From Nocardioidaceae bacterium UBA4001 (GTDB taxonomy: Bacteria > Actinomycetota > Actinomycetes > Propionibacteriales > Nocardioidaceae): a stretch of DNA of 64,000 nucleotides. The stretch's first letter is position 1. Each line of letters begins with the position of its first letter. Positions 33,511 through 42,001 of this stretch are shown here, piece after piece. The position numbers were made by a program, and so were the translations under genes. The stretch spans positions 1 to 64,000 of the forward strand of contig DGBP01000060.1 in the NCBI GenBank assembly GCA_002384855.1, written 5' to 3'. The notes beneath the pieces were generated by a model. It ran no database searches. It had not been told where the DNA came from and saw only the letters and a list, made by a program, of their open reading frames with translations.

Positions 33511-34451
33511 CCCGGGTCGCCGCCGTCGACTGTGGGACCAACACGATCAAGCTCCTCGTCGCCGACCTCGACCCCGCTACAGGCACAGAGACCGAGATCG
33601 TCCGTGAGATGCGGATGGTCCGGCTCGGCCAGGACGTCGACCGCACGGGCCGGCTCGCCGACGAGGCACTGGCCAGGACGTTCGCCGCGATCGACGAGTA
33701 CGCCGCCATGGTCGCCGCGCACGACGTCGACGCACTCCGCTTCTGCGCGACTTCCGCGGCGCGCGACGCCTCCAACGCGGCCGAGTTCGCCGCGGGTGTC
33801 GCGTCACGGCTCGGGGTGGCGCCGGAGGTCGTCAGCGGTGCGGAGGAGGCCCGGCTGTCCTACGACGGCGCGACGCGCGGCCTGGTGGGTCGCGACCTGC
33901 CCGAGCCGTTCCTCGTCGTCGACATCGGCGGCGGGTCGACCGAGCTCATCCTCGGCGATCTGTCGACGGGCTCAGCACAAGCGGCCGGCCACGTCACGGC
34001 GGCGGAGTCCCTCGACATCGGGTCGGTGCGCATGACCGAGCGGCACCTGCGGTCCGACCCGCCGTCCCCGGACGAGGTCGCCGCGGCGGCAGGGGAGATC
34101 GCCGAGGCGGTCGCCGCGTCCGACGTACCCCTCGGCGCGGCGCGCACGGTGATCGGCGTCGCCGGGACGGTCACCACCGTCGCGGCGGCCGTGCTGGGCC
34201 TCGACGGCTACGACCGCGCCGCGATCGACCAGGCCGAGCTGGCGGTCGCCGACGTGCACGAGGCGACCGGGGCGCTGCTGGCGATGACGGTGGCCGAGCG
34301 TCGCGCGCTGCCGTTCATGCATCCGGGCCGGGCCGACGTGATCGGGGCCGGCGCGCTGATCCTCGACGAGGTGCTGCGGCGGACGACGGCCGACACTCTC
34401 CTGGTCTCCGAGGCCGACATCCTCGACGGGATCGCCTGGTCTATCGCCTGA
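33507..34451 (+). CDS. ppx: exopolyphosphatase/guanosine pentaphosphate phosphohydrolase
   Basis: The 314-residue member of the Ppx-GppA family (ASKHA fold) has VAAVDCGTNTIKLLVADLD, the catalytic-Glu region VVSGAEEARLSYDGA, and the phosphate-binding PFLVVDIGGGSTELILGD. It is the short actinobacterial form without the C-terminal HD domain. It hydrolyses polyphosphate and possibly pppGpp. A short insert-like segment LSTGSAQAAG after ILGD is encoded by repeat-like DNA at 33959-33978. The GTG overlaps the DUF501 stop. Confidence 0.92.
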   Translation: MTRVAAVDCGTNTIKLLVADLDPATGTETEIVREMRMVRLGQDVDRTGRLADEALARTFAAIDEYAAMVAAHDVDALRFCATSAARDASNAAEFAAGVASRLGVAPEVVSGAEEARLSYDGATRGLVGRDLPEPFLVVDIGGGSTELILGDLSTGSAQAAGHVTAAESLDIGSVRMTERHLRSDPPSPDEVAAAAGEIAEAVAASDVPLGAARTVIGVAGTVTTVAAAVLGLDGYDRAAIDQAELAVADVHEATGALLAMTVAERRALPFMHPGRADVIGAGALILDEVLRRTTADTLLVSEADILDGIAWSIA

Positions 34452-34490
34452 CCCCGGCGGGGACGACCCGCGTCCGGCAGGATGAGCGGC

Positions 34491-35363
34491 ATGTCCGACG
34501 TCCTCCTCCCGCACCCCGTGACCGGGGACCTGTTCGCGAGCCCGGTGCCGCCGGGGGCCGGGTGGCCCGACGACCCGGCCGCCGGCGACACCCCCGTCGC
34601 GGGGACGCCGGCCGACGTGCTCGCGCTGGCCGGCGGCGCCACGACGCTCGGCGAGCTCGAGGCTCGCGTGTCGGTGTGCCGGGCCTGCCCGCGGCTGGTC
34701 CGCTGGCGCGAGGACGTCGCGGAGGCCAAGCGCGCGTCGTTCGCGGGGGAGCCGTACTGGGGTCGGCCCGTTGCCGGCTGGGGCGACGAGGAGCCGCGCG
34801 TCCTCGTCGTCGGGCTCGCGCCCGCGGCCAACGGGGGCAACCGCACCGGCCGCATCTTCACCGGCGACCGGTCCGGGGACTGGCTCTTCGCCTCCCTGCA
34901 CCGGATGGGTCTCGCCGCGCAGGAGACCTCGCTGCACTCCGGCGACGGCCAACGACTGGTCGGGGCGCGCATGGTGGCGACCGTCCGCTGCGCGCCCCCG
35001 GACAACAGGCCGACCGTCGAGGAGCGCGACACCTGTGCGCCCTGGCTGGTCGAGGAGGTCGCGATGGTGGCCGGGTCGGTGCGCGCCGTCGTGTGCCTGG
35101 GCCTGTACGGCTGGGACGCGGCGCTGCGCACGTTGCGGGCGCTGGGGTACGCCGTCCCGCGGCCGAAGCCCAGGTTCGGGCATGCCGCCGAGGCCGTGCT
35201 GACCTCACCCGACGGCCGAGAGATGGTGCTCCTGGGCAGCTACCACCCGTCGCAGCAGAACACCTTCACGGGCAAGCTCACCGAGCCGATGCTCGACGCG
35301 GTGCTCGGCCGTGCTGCCCGGCTCGGGGGGATCGGGGACGCCGCGGCGGACGTGGAAGGATGA
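34491..35363 (+). CDS. family 5 uracil-DNA glycosylase (UdgB type)
   Basis: The 290-residue protein has Cys residues for a 4Fe-4S cluster (VSVCRACPRLVRWRE near 60, and later Cys residues at VRCAPPDN and DTCAPWL). The family active-site motif is VLVVGLAPAANGGNRTGRIF and the second motif is LLGSYHPSQQNTFTG. The lack of Asp in motif 1 (GLAPAANG) marks family 5. It removes uracil and other deaminated bases from DNA. ATG 34491 is preferred over 34482 because AGGA lies 9 nt upstream. The ACT-protein gene overlaps the stop. Confidence 0.9.
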   Translation: MSDVLLPHPVTGDLFASPVPPGAGWPDDPAAGDTPVAGTPADVLALAGGATTLGELEARVSVCRACPRLVRWREDVAEAKRASFAGEPYWGRPVAGWGDEEPRVLVVGLAPAANGGNRTGRIFTGDRSGDWLFASLHRMGLAAQETSLHSGDGQRLVGARMVATVRCAPPDNRPTVEERDTCAPWLVEEVAMVAGSVRAVVCLGLYGWDAALRTLRALGYAVPRPKPRFGHAAEAVLTSPDGREMVLLGSYHPSQQNTFTGKLTEPMLDAVLGRAARLGGIGDAAADVEG

Positions 35364-35887
35364 CCGCCGTGAGCCTGCACGCCATCACCGTCCTCGGTCA
35401 CGACCGCCCTGGCATCATCGCCGAGACCACGCGCGCCCTCGCCGGCCTCGGTCTCAACATCGAGGACTCGACGATGACGCTGCTGCGGGGCCACTTCGCG
35501 ATGATGCTCATCTGCGCCGGGGAGGCATCCTCCGGTGACATCGAGCACGCCCTGTCGGCCCTGACCGAGGACGGCTCGCTGACCGTCTCCGTGCGGGAGG
35601 TCCCCGAGGAGCCGGAGCATGCCGCCCTCGGTACGACGTACGTCCTCACCGTCCACGGCGGCGACCGGGCCGGCATCGTGTCCACCCTCGTGGGCGAGGT
35701 GGCCCGGGTGGGCGGGAACATCACCGACCTGACCACCCGGCTGTCCGGGGACCTGTACGTCCTCGCCGCCGAGGTCGACCTCCCCGCCGAGGTCGACGCG
35801 GACGCGCTGCAGGCGCAGCTGCGAAGTGCCGGCGACGACCTCGGGGTCGGGGTCGCGCTGCGTCGGATGGAGAGCGACGAGCTGTGA
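35360..35887 (+). CDS. ACT domain protein, GcvR-like
   Basis: The 175-residue protein consists of two ACT domains: LHAITVLGHDRPGIIAETTR with ALAGLGLNIEDSTMTLLRG (about 6-80), and YVLTVHGGDRAGIVSTLVGE with VARVGGNITDLTTRLSG (about 92-170). The pattern resembles glycine-cleavage regulators (GcvR) and other ACT-ACT proteins that bind amino acids. It has no DNA-binding domain. It is translationally coupled on both sides, to the uracil glycosylase and to def, which gives no clear functional link. Confidence 0.86.
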   Translation: MTAVSLHAITVLGHDRPGIIAETTRALAGLGLNIEDSTMTLLRGHFAMMLICAGEASSGDIEHALSALTEDGSLTVSVREVPEEPEHAALGTTYVLTVHGGDRAGIVSTLVGEVARVGGNITDLTTRLSGDLYVLAAEVDLPAEVDADALQAQLRSAGDDLGVGVALRRMESDEL

Positions 35888-36450
35888 GCTCCGACCCAGT
35901 CGACGACGCCGTCGGCCGCTGGACCGAGCGTGACCTCCCGGTGGAGGGCCGTGTCCTCGAGGTGGTGCGAGCACCGGCGACCGTGCTCTCCTCGGTCGGG
36001 GCCGACGTGGATCCCGCCGACCCCGACGTCGTGCAGCTCGCCGCAGACCTGGTGGCCACGATGCGGGTCTCACCCGGGTGCGTCGGCCTCGCCGCCCCGC
36101 AGGTGGGGGTCGGGTCGAGGGTCTTCTGCGTCGACGTGTCCGCCCACCCGAAGACCCGCAGCCACCACGGGACCTTCGTGCTCTGCAACGCCGAGGTGGT
36201 GCAGTCGTCGCGCAACGAGAAGGCCCGTGAGGGCTGCATGAGCGTGCCCGACCTCACCGGCGACGTGAAGCGCGCGACCAGGGTCGTCGTGGCAGGCGTG
36301 CTGCCCGTGACCGGGGAGCGCGTGCAGATCGAGGCCGACGCCTTCGAGGCACGGGCCCTCCAGCACGAGATCGACCATTGCGACGGGTTGCTCTTCCTCG
36401 ACCGGGTCGCCGGTGCCCACGCGATCCACGCCCGCAAGACCTATCTTTGA
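35884..36450 (+). CDS. def: peptide deformylase
   Basis: The 188-residue metalloenzyme has the three deformylase motifs: GCVGLAAPQVGVG (motif 1), EGCMSV (motif 2, metal Cys) and QHEIDHCDG (motif 3, HExxH). It removes the formyl group from nascent proteins. The GTG overlaps the previous stop (GTGA). It lacks an fmt neighbour here. An unusual tRNA gene starts only 8 nt after its stop. Confidence 0.94.
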   Translation: MSSDPVDDAVGRWTERDLPVEGRVLEVVRAPATVLSSVGADVDPADPDVVQLAADLVATMRVSPGCVGLAAPQVGVGSRVFCVDVSAHPKTRSHHGTFVLCNAEVVQSSRNEKAREGCMSVPDLTGDVKRATRVVVAGVLPVTGERVQIEADAFEARALQHEIDHCDGLLFLDRVAGAHAIHARKTYL

Positions 36451-36458
36451 GGTCGCCC

Positions 36459-36531
36459 GCCCCCGTATCCCAATGGCAGAGGAAGAGGTCTTAAAAACCT
36501 TTCAGTGTGGGTTCGAGTCCCACCGGGGGCA
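36459..36531 (+). tRNA. tRNA-Leu (anticodon TAA) with short variable loop
   Basis: The acceptor stem GCCCCCG pairs with CGGGGGC (36524-36530), and the discriminator is A with CTA following rather than an encoded CCA. The anticodon arm is GAGGT-CTTAAAA-ACCTT (anticodon TAA), and the T arm GTGGG-TTCGAGT-CCCAC is perfect. The D stem has only three pairs (TCC/GGA). The variable loop is 5 nt (TCAGT), whereas bacterial tRNA-Leu normally has a long variable arm. Identity is therefore uncertain. A degraded copy of the 3' end lies at 38089-38112. Confidence 0.72.
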
Positions 36532-37033
36532 CTAGGTAAAACCGCAGGTCGGGGGGGGGGGCATCTCCGGACGGGTTCGGCGGGGCATCGGGTGCCTGTC
36601 GGACCGGTCAGGAACTCGGTCGAGGGGTGTCGGAGGGGCCGGGAACAGCAACCGGAACTGGTGGCGCGTCGACGCTGGCCGGCTTACCGGTGTCGGAGTT
36701 GGTGACACGGCGCACCCTCGGCGGTATGGAACTGACCGACGACAGCCTCGACCCGTGGGGCTTCGCCGCCTCGCGACGCTACCGGGATGCCAGGGAGGAC
36801 CAAACGAACACGCGGCGCGCCTTGGGCGATGGGCCACGTGACCTGGCGCGGACCGGGTGAGGTGGCCACGACCCGGCGTGAAGGCCCGGCGGAGACGACC
36901 CGCGGCTCTCGCGGCGAACCACACCGGAAAAAAAGGTATATGGGTTCTCAAGTGCGTATGCCGCGTTGCCGATAGCGTTGTGTGACAAGCATTACCGCTG
37001 CCCTGCGTCCCCGCCTGAACGGAGCCCCCCATC
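36532..37033. other. gene-poor stretch behind the tRNA-Leu
   Basis: It starts with an 11-G run (36551-36561), which is prone to sequencing error and slippage. A short plus-strand frame with ATG 36726 (44 residues, MELTDDSLDPWGFAASRRYR onward) is possible but unsupported. An A-rich patch with GGAAAAAAAGGTATATGG (36928-36945) is unusually low in GC for the window and may hold the promoter of the secreted-protein gene at 37034. Confidence 0.45.
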
Positions 37034-37918
37034 ATGCACGTACGTCCCGCCCTCGCAGCGGTCGCTGTAGCGGCCCTGCTGGCCACCGGCATGCCCGGGA
37101 CGGCCCAGGCCGCCACCCGCGACAGCGACCGTGACGGCATCCCCAATCGGTGGGAGCGCACCCACGGCATGAACCCGTTCCGTGCTGCCGACGCCACCGC
37201 CGACTTCGACCGTGACCGCCTGACCAACCTGCGCGAGTACCGGCTGGGCACGCTGCTCCGGGACGAGGACACCGACAACGACGGCCACGACGACGGCGAC
37301 GAGGTGCGTGACGGCTACGCCTCCACGAACGTGAAGGTCGCCGACACCGACGACGACGACATCCTCGACGGCGACGAAGACGCCGACCGTGACGGCATCG
37401 ACAACGAGGACGAAGACGATGCCAACGAGGTCTGCGCCCGCGACGACGACGACCGCGACCACGACTGGGTTGACGACGAGGACGAGAACGATTTCGGCCT
37501 CAAGGTCGGCGACAGCGACTCCGACGACGACGGCGTCGACGACGGCGACGACGACACTGACGAAGACGGCGAAGCCAACGAGGACGCCGACGACGCCCTC
37601 GACGACGACTGCTCCGGGGACCGCGACGGAGACGGCGAGGATGACGAGGACTCCGATGACCTCCTGGGCACCATCGCCTCCTACGACGCCGAGACCGGCC
37701 TCCTCACCGTGACCAGCCGGTTCGGATACACCGTTTCTGGAACCGTCACCGCGGACACCGAGATCGAGTTCGACGAGCGCGACGGTGACGAGACCGAAGG
37801 CGCAGACAGGGAGGCAACCACCGCTGAACTGCAGCCCGGCACCGAGGTCGCCGAACTCGACTTCGACGACGAGACCGGCGCTCTTGAAGAGGTGGAAATC
37901 TACCCGCCGCTGCCCTGA
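37034..37918 (+). CDS. secreted Asp-rich protein with thrombospondin type 3-like calcium repeats
   Basis: The 294-residue protein has a signal peptide (HVRPALAAVAVAALLATGMP, cleavage near AQAA-TRDS). About 190 residues of DxDxDG-type repeats follow (DSDRDGIPNRWE, DTDNDGHDDGDE, DSDSDDDGVDDGDDD), which fit calcium-binding thrombospondin type 3 repeats. The C-terminal region (about 213-294) looks like a beta domain of the DUF5666 kind (LLGTIASYDAETGLLTVTSR, VSGTVTADTEIEF, LQPGTEVAELDFDD). No sorting signal or membrane anchor is present. It lies alone between the tRNA-Leu and a degraded copy of the tRNA end, followed by a strong terminator. The role is unknown. Confidence 0.85.
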   Translation: MHVRPALAAVAVAALLATGMPGTAQAATRDSDRDGIPNRWERTHGMNPFRAADATADFDRDRLTNLREYRLGTLLRDEDTDNDGHDDGDEVRDGYASTNVKVADTDDDDILDGDEDADRDGIDNEDEDDANEVCARDDDDRDHDWVDDEDENDFGLKVGDSDSDDDGVDDGDDDTDEDGEANEDADDALDDDCSGDRDGDGEDDEDSDDLLGTIASYDAETGLLTVTSRFGYTVSGTVTADTEIEFDERDGDETEGADREATTAELQPGTEVAELDFDDETGALEEVEIYPPLP

Positions 37919-37947
37919 CCCCACCCGCAGCACCCACCGACACAAAC

Positions 37948-37984
37948 AGCGGGGGCTACCGCAACAGTTGCGGTAGCCCCCGCT
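37948..37984 (+). terminator. strong hairpin terminator after the Asp-rich protein gene
   Basis: Arms AGCGGGGGCTACCGCAA (37948-37964) and TTGCGGTAGCCCCCGCT (37968-37984) pair perfectly over 17 bp around the loop CAG. It lies 30 nt after the stop codon. There is no T tract, as is common in actinobacteria. Confidence 0.85.
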
Positions 37985-38088
37985 GAGCGAAGAAGGGCAG
38001 GGTCCCCTGGCCCCGTCACCCTCGAGCAGCGTGCTCGATTAGCCTGCGGAAACGCCGTCTCACGGGGGAACGGGCCTACAGGTGCACC

Positions 38089-38112
38089 CAGTGTGGGTTC
38101 GCCACCGGGGGT
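38089..38112 (+). repeat. degraded copy of the tRNA-Leu 3' end, possible att site
   Basis: CAGTGTGGGTTCG followed by CCACCGGGGG and TACT repeats the tRNA-Leu 3' end (36504-36534) except for a 4-nt deletion (AGTC) in the T loop and one C-to-T change. It has the same orientation and 1.6 kb spacing. This is the layout left when DNA inserts into a tRNA 3' end. Confidence 0.65.
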
Positions 38113-38220
38113 ACTTCACACAGACATCTCGACACGAGTCGGGGGGATTAGGACGCCGGACCTTGGGCATGGTCCCGCGTTGACCCTGTGACCCGAGCGG
38201 AGAGAGGTGCGTCTGTCCAC

Positions 38221-38862
38221 GTGTGGGACTTCATCATCCAGCGGCAGGAGCAGATCACCTTTGCGGCCTATCAGCACGTGAGCCTGGTGGTGCAGGCCGT
38301 CGTCGTCGCCACGGTCCTGGCCGTCGCCCTGGCGGTCCTCGTCACCCGGGTCCGGTGGCTCGAACCGGTCGCCAGCGCGGTCAGCGCCATGGGTCTGACC
38401 ATCCCGTCCTTCGCCCTGCTCGGCCTGCTCGTCCCGCTCGTCGGCATCGGCGTGGCCTCCTCGTTCGTCGCGGTCACCTTCTACGCCGTGCTGCCCATCC
38501 TGCGCAACGCCGTGGTGGGGCTGCAGGGCGTGGACAAGACCCTGGTGGAGTCCGCCGAGGGCATGGGCATGAGCACTGTGAGCACCCTCATGCGCGTGCG
38601 GCTCCCGCTCGCCTGGCCGGTGATCCTGGCTGGTGTCCGGGTCTCCACGCAGATGTCCATGGGCATCGCGGCCATCGCCGCCTACGTGCTCGGCCCGGGA
38701 CTCGGCTTCCTGATCTTCACCGGGCTCGCCCAGATCGGCGGTGCCAACGCGTTGAACTCCGCGCTCGTCGGGACCATCGGCGTGGTCCTCCTCGCGCTGC
38801 TCCTCGACGCCCTCCTGCTCCTGCTCGGCCGACTGACCATCTCGAAGGGGATCCGTGCCTGA
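38221..38862 (+). CDS. glycine betaine/choline-type ABC transporter permease (OpuCB/ProW-like)
   Basis: The 213-residue permease has about five to six transmembrane helices and the cytoplasmic EAA-type loop GLQGVDKTLVESAEGMGMST, which contacts the ATPase. The segments LTIPSFALLGLLVPL and FYAVLPILRNAV are typical of the OpuC/ProW family. GTG 38221 is chosen because GGAGAGAGG (38199-38207) lies upstream; GTG 38188 would add 11 residues. The ATPase gene overlaps its 3' end. Together with three following genes it encodes a complete osmoprotectant uptake system. Confidence 0.88.
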   Translation: MWDFIIQRQEQITFAAYQHVSLVVQAVVVATVLAVALAVLVTRVRWLEPVASAVSAMGLTIPSFALLGLLVPLVGIGVASSFVAVTFYAVLPILRNAVVGLQGVDKTLVESAEGMGMSTVSTLMRVRLPLAWPVILAGVRVSTQMSMGIAAIAAYVLGPGLGFLIFTGLAQIGGANALNSALVGTIGVVLLALLLDALLLLLGRLTISKGIRA

Positions 38863-40093
38863 CATGACCGCCACCTCACCGAACACCAGCGCGTCGGCGA
38901 ACGGCGACGTGAGCGGCGTCGACATCGAGATGGTCGACGTCGTCAAGACCTACCCGGGCATGCGGAAGCCGGCCGTCGACAAGCTCAGCCTGCATATCCC
39001 GGCCGGCGAGATCGTGATGTTCATCGGTCCCTCCGGGTGTGGCAAGACCACGTCGCTGAAGATGCTCAACCGGCTGATCGAGCCGACCTCGGGCACGATC
39101 AAGATCGGCGGCGAGGACATCCGCGGCAAGGACGTCGACCAGCTGCGTCGTCATGTCGGCTACGTCATCCAGGGCGGCAGCCTCTTCCCGCACATGACAG
39201 TGGCCCAGAACATCGGGATCGTCCCCGGCCTGCTCGGGTGGGACAGGTCCCGCACCGCCGAGCGGGTCGACGAGCTGCTGGAGCTGGTCAGCCTGGACCC
39301 GCGCCGCTACCGCGACCGCTACCCGCGAGAGCTCTCGGGCGGTCAGCAGCAGCGCGTCGGCGTGGCCCGGGGTCTGGCCGCCGACCCTCCGGTCATCCTC
39401 ATGGACGAGCCGTTCGGCGCCGTCGACCCGATCACGCGTCAGCGCCTCCAGGACGAGCTGCTCAGCATCCAGGAGGAGCTGAGGAAGACCATCGTGTGCG
39501 TGACCCACGACATCGACGAGGCGATCAAGCTCGGCGACCGGATCCTGATCCTGCAGGAGGGCGCCCAGGTCGCGCAGTACGACACCCCCGAGGCGGTCCT
39601 GGCCGCCCCGGCGAACGAGTTCGTCGAGGACTTCGTCGGAGCCGGCTCGACACTCAAGCAGCTCTCCCTCGCCCGCATCGACGACCTCGAGCTCGCCCAC
39701 CCCACCACCGCGAAGGTGGGGGAGGACTGCGCGGAGGTCCGGCGACGTGCCGAGGCCAACGGAGACAAGTCCGTCGTCGTCCTCGACGAGCGCAACCGGC
39801 CGGTGGACTGGCCCTGGCTGCGTGAGCTCGTCGGCCGGGACCGCATCCCCGGCGACGTTGACGAGACGCTGATGACGCTGGACCGCCGGGCCACCCTCAA
39901 CGACGCGCTCGACACCATGCTGACCTCGCGGCACGGCGCCGCGGTGGTGACCGGCCGCCGCGACGAGTACCTCGGCGTGGTCAACTTCAACGCCGTCACC
40001 GACCACATCCAGGCGACCGAGCAACAGCTGTCCGAGCAACAGCTGTCCGAGCGACCCGCCGGCGAGGCCCCCGAGGACGGGAGCGCCGGATGA
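38855..40093 (+). CDS. glycine betaine/choline-type ABC transporter ATPase with CBS domains (OpuCA/ProV-like)
   Basis: The 412-residue ATPase has Walker A GPSGCGKTTSLKMLNRL, the Q-loop YVIQGGSLFPHMTV, the signature LSGGQQQRVGVARGLA and Walker B VILMDEPFGAVDP. A C-terminal CBS region (about 275-390, LMTLDRRATLNDALDTMLTS and GRRDEYLGVVNFNAV) senses ionic strength or nucleotides in OpuA-type systems. Near the C terminus QLSEQ is duplicated by a 15-bp tandem repeat (about 40021-40050). It overlaps the permease genes on both sides. Confidence 0.92.
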   Translation: MPDMTATSPNTSASANGDVSGVDIEMVDVVKTYPGMRKPAVDKLSLHIPAGEIVMFIGPSGCGKTTSLKMLNRLIEPTSGTIKIGGEDIRGKDVDQLRRHVGYVIQGGSLFPHMTVAQNIGIVPGLLGWDRSRTAERVDELLELVSLDPRRYRDRYPRELSGGQQQRVGVARGLAADPPVILMDEPFGAVDPITRQRLQDELLSIQEELRKTIVCVTHDIDEAIKLGDRILILQEGAQVAQYDTPEAVLAAPANEFVEDFVGAGSTLKQLSLARIDDLELAHPTTAKVGEDCAEVRRRAEANGDKSVVVLDERNRPVDWPWLRELVGRDRIPGDVDETLMTLDRRATLNDALDTMLTSRHGAAVVTGRRDEYLGVVNFNAVTDHIQATEQQLSEQQLSERPAGEAPEDGSAG

Positions 40094-40890
40094 GCACCGC
40101 CGAGGACACCAGCGCGGCCGCACCCGACACCGCCCTCGACGAGGCCGCCGCGAAGCCGGGGAACGCTCGTGAGTCCCGGCTGCTGCTCTTCGTGCTCCCG
40201 GGCGTCGTCGCCCTGGTGTTCGGTGCGTGGCTGTGGTGGCGCGCCATCGCCGACCTCGACTCGATCGAGGCACGCCAGCTCGAGGCCGGGCTGATCATGA
40301 GCCTGATCTGGCAGCACATCAAGGTGACCCTGGTGTCGACGGCCTTCGTGCTGGCGATCGCCATCCCGCTCGGCATCGCGCTGACCCGGCCGCACTTCCG
40401 ACGGGCGGCGCCGGTCGCGGTCGGTATCGCCAACGCCGGGCAAGCAGCGCCGTCGATCGGCCTCATCGTGCTGCTCGCGATCTGGCTCGGTTTCGGCTTC
40501 TGGACCGCGGTGGCCGGGCTGACGCTCTACGCGATCCTCCCCGTGCTGCGCAACACGATCACCGGTCTGCAGGGCGTCGACCAGACCCTCGTGGAGGCAG
40601 GTCGGGGGATCGGGATGTCGGGGGCCGGGGTGCTGTTCCGGATCGAGCTGCCCCTCGCTCTACCCGTCATCATGACCGGCGTGCGCACCGCACTGGTGCT
40701 GCTGGTCGGTACGGCGACCCTGGTCACCTTCATCAACGCGGGAGGCCTCGGCACCCTGATCGTCACCGGCATCACGCTCTTCCGCTACCCCGTCCTGGTC
40801 AGCGGGGCCCTCCTGGTCGCCCTGCTGGCCCTGCTCATCGACTGGGCCGGGCGCGTGCTCGAGCGCGTGGCCCGCCCGAAGGGAATCTGA
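40090..40890 (+). CDS. second glycine betaine/choline-type ABC transporter permease
   Basis: The 266-residue permease has a soluble N terminus (about 30 residues), then about six transmembrane helices. The coupling loop is ITGLQGVDQTLVEAGRGIGM, nearly the same as in the first permease, and LYAILPVLRNTI is conserved. Two permeases suggest a heterodimeric OpuCB/OpuCD-type channel. The ATG overlaps the ATPase stop (ATGA) and the binding-protein gene follows 3 nt after its stop. Confidence 0.9.
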   Translation: MSTAEDTSAAAPDTALDEAAAKPGNARESRLLLFVLPGVVALVFGAWLWWRAIADLDSIEARQLEAGLIMSLIWQHIKVTLVSTAFVLAIAIPLGIALTRPHFRRAAPVAVGIANAGQAAPSIGLIVLLAIWLGFGFWTAVAGLTLYAILPVLRNTITGLQGVDQTLVEAGRGIGMSGAGVLFRIELPLALPVIMTGVRTALVLLVGTATLVTFINAGGLGTLIVTGITLFRYPVLVSGALLVALLALLIDWAGRVLERVARPKGI

Positions 40891-40893
40891 CAC

Positions 40894-41877
40894 GTGTCGC
40901 GACTGAGGACCCGTGCCACCGCGCTGACCGGCTCCTTGGCGGCCGTCACCACCCTCGCCGGCTGCGGCCTGGGCACCGCCGGCGGCTTCGTCCCCTCCGG
41001 TGAGCTGGCCGGCCCGGTCGCCGACGTCGAGCCGCTGGACGGGGCGAGCGTCGCGGTCGGGTCGAAGAACTTCTCCGAGCAGCTGCTGCTGGGCAAGATG
41101 GCGGTGATCCTGCTGAAGTCTGCCGGCGCGGACGCCACCGACCTCACCAACATCCCGGGCAGTGCGAGCGCCCGTCAGGCCCAGCTCGAGGGCCAGGTCG
41201 GCATCGCGTGGGAGTACACCGGCACCGCGTGGATCTCCTACCTCGGCCACGAGCAGGGCATCCCCGACGAGGAGAAGCAGTACGAAGCCGTCCGCGACGA
41301 GGACCTCGACAAGAACCACCTCGTGTGGCTCCCGCCGGCGCCGATGAACAACACCTACGGCTTCGCCACCACCGCGGAGACCGCCGAGAAGCTCGGCGTC
41401 GAGAAGCTCTCCGACATCGCCGACCTGCCGGTGGCCGAGCGGACCTTCTGCGTCGAGTCGGAGTTCGCGAACCGCAACGACGGCCTCGAGCCGATGCTGG
41501 AGACCTACGACATCCCGCTGGAGAGCGAGGTGCCGCGGCGCAACCTGAAGACGCTCGACACCGGGGCGATCTACGCCGCGACCGCCAACGGGGAGTGCAA
41601 CTTCGGCGAGATCTTCACCACCGACGGCCGGATCAAGGCGCTGGACCTGAAGGTGCTCGAGGACGACAGGCGGTTCTTCCCCGCCTACAACGTCTCGGTC
41701 GTCGTGCGTGAGGAGCTGATGGACGAGCACCCCCAGATCGAGCAGCTCTTCGCCCCGGTGGCCGCGGAGCTGACCGACGAGGTGCTCATCGAGCTGAACG
41801 CCCAGATCGACGTCGAGGGTCGCGAGCCGGCCGACGTGGCCTTCGAGTGGCTGCAGGAGAAGGGCTTCGTCGAGTAG
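40894..41877 (+). CDS. glycine betaine/choline-type ABC substrate-binding lipoprotein (OpuCC/OpuAC-like)
   Basis: The 327-residue lipoprotein has a signal peptide ending in the lipobox LAGC (residue Cys about 24). The OpuAC domain has SVAVGSKNFSEQLLLGKMAV, GIAWEYTGTAWISYLG and FPAYNVSVVVREELM. Aromatic residues in WEYTGTAW suit a quaternary-ammonium cage. It captures substrate outside the membrane and delivers it to the two permeases encoded just upstream. It is the last gene of the four-gene operon. Confidence 0.92.
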   Translation: MSRLRTRATALTGSLAAVTTLAGCGLGTAGGFVPSGELAGPVADVEPLDGASVAVGSKNFSEQLLLGKMAVILLKSAGADATDLTNIPGSASARQAQLEGQVGIAWEYTGTAWISYLGHEQGIPDEEKQYEAVRDEDLDKNHLVWLPPAPMNNTYGFATTAETAEKLGVEKLSDIADLPVAERTFCVESEFANRNDGLEPMLETYDIPLESEVPRRNLKTLDTGAIYAATANGECNFGEIFTTDGRIKALDLKVLEDDRRFFPAYNVSVVVREELMDEHPQIEQLFAPVAAELTDEVLIELNAQIDVEGREPADVAFEWLQEKGFVE

Positions 41878-42001
41878 CAACTCGGGAACACCGGGGCGCG
41901 GTGGGTCGTTGAACCAGTTGTCATCCGTAGGATGGCCACTGCGGTCCGAGAGGAGCGCCCAGAGCGGGCCTCCCCGAGGCCTCCAAGGAGGAGACCAAGA
42001 G

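Noticed and set aside
36726..36860. 44-codon plus-strand frame in the mini-island
   Set aside because: No ribosome site and no family signature; could be chance in GC-rich DNA.
37130..37670. Asp-rich region as a possible repeat array
   Set aside because: Repetition comes from the codons of calcium-binding type repeats in a clear secreted protein, not from a DNA-level array.
40021..40050. Tandem 15-bp repeat in the ABC ATPase gene
   Set aside because: A simple in-frame duplication (QLSEQ) in a variable tail; not a CRISPR or regulatory repeat.
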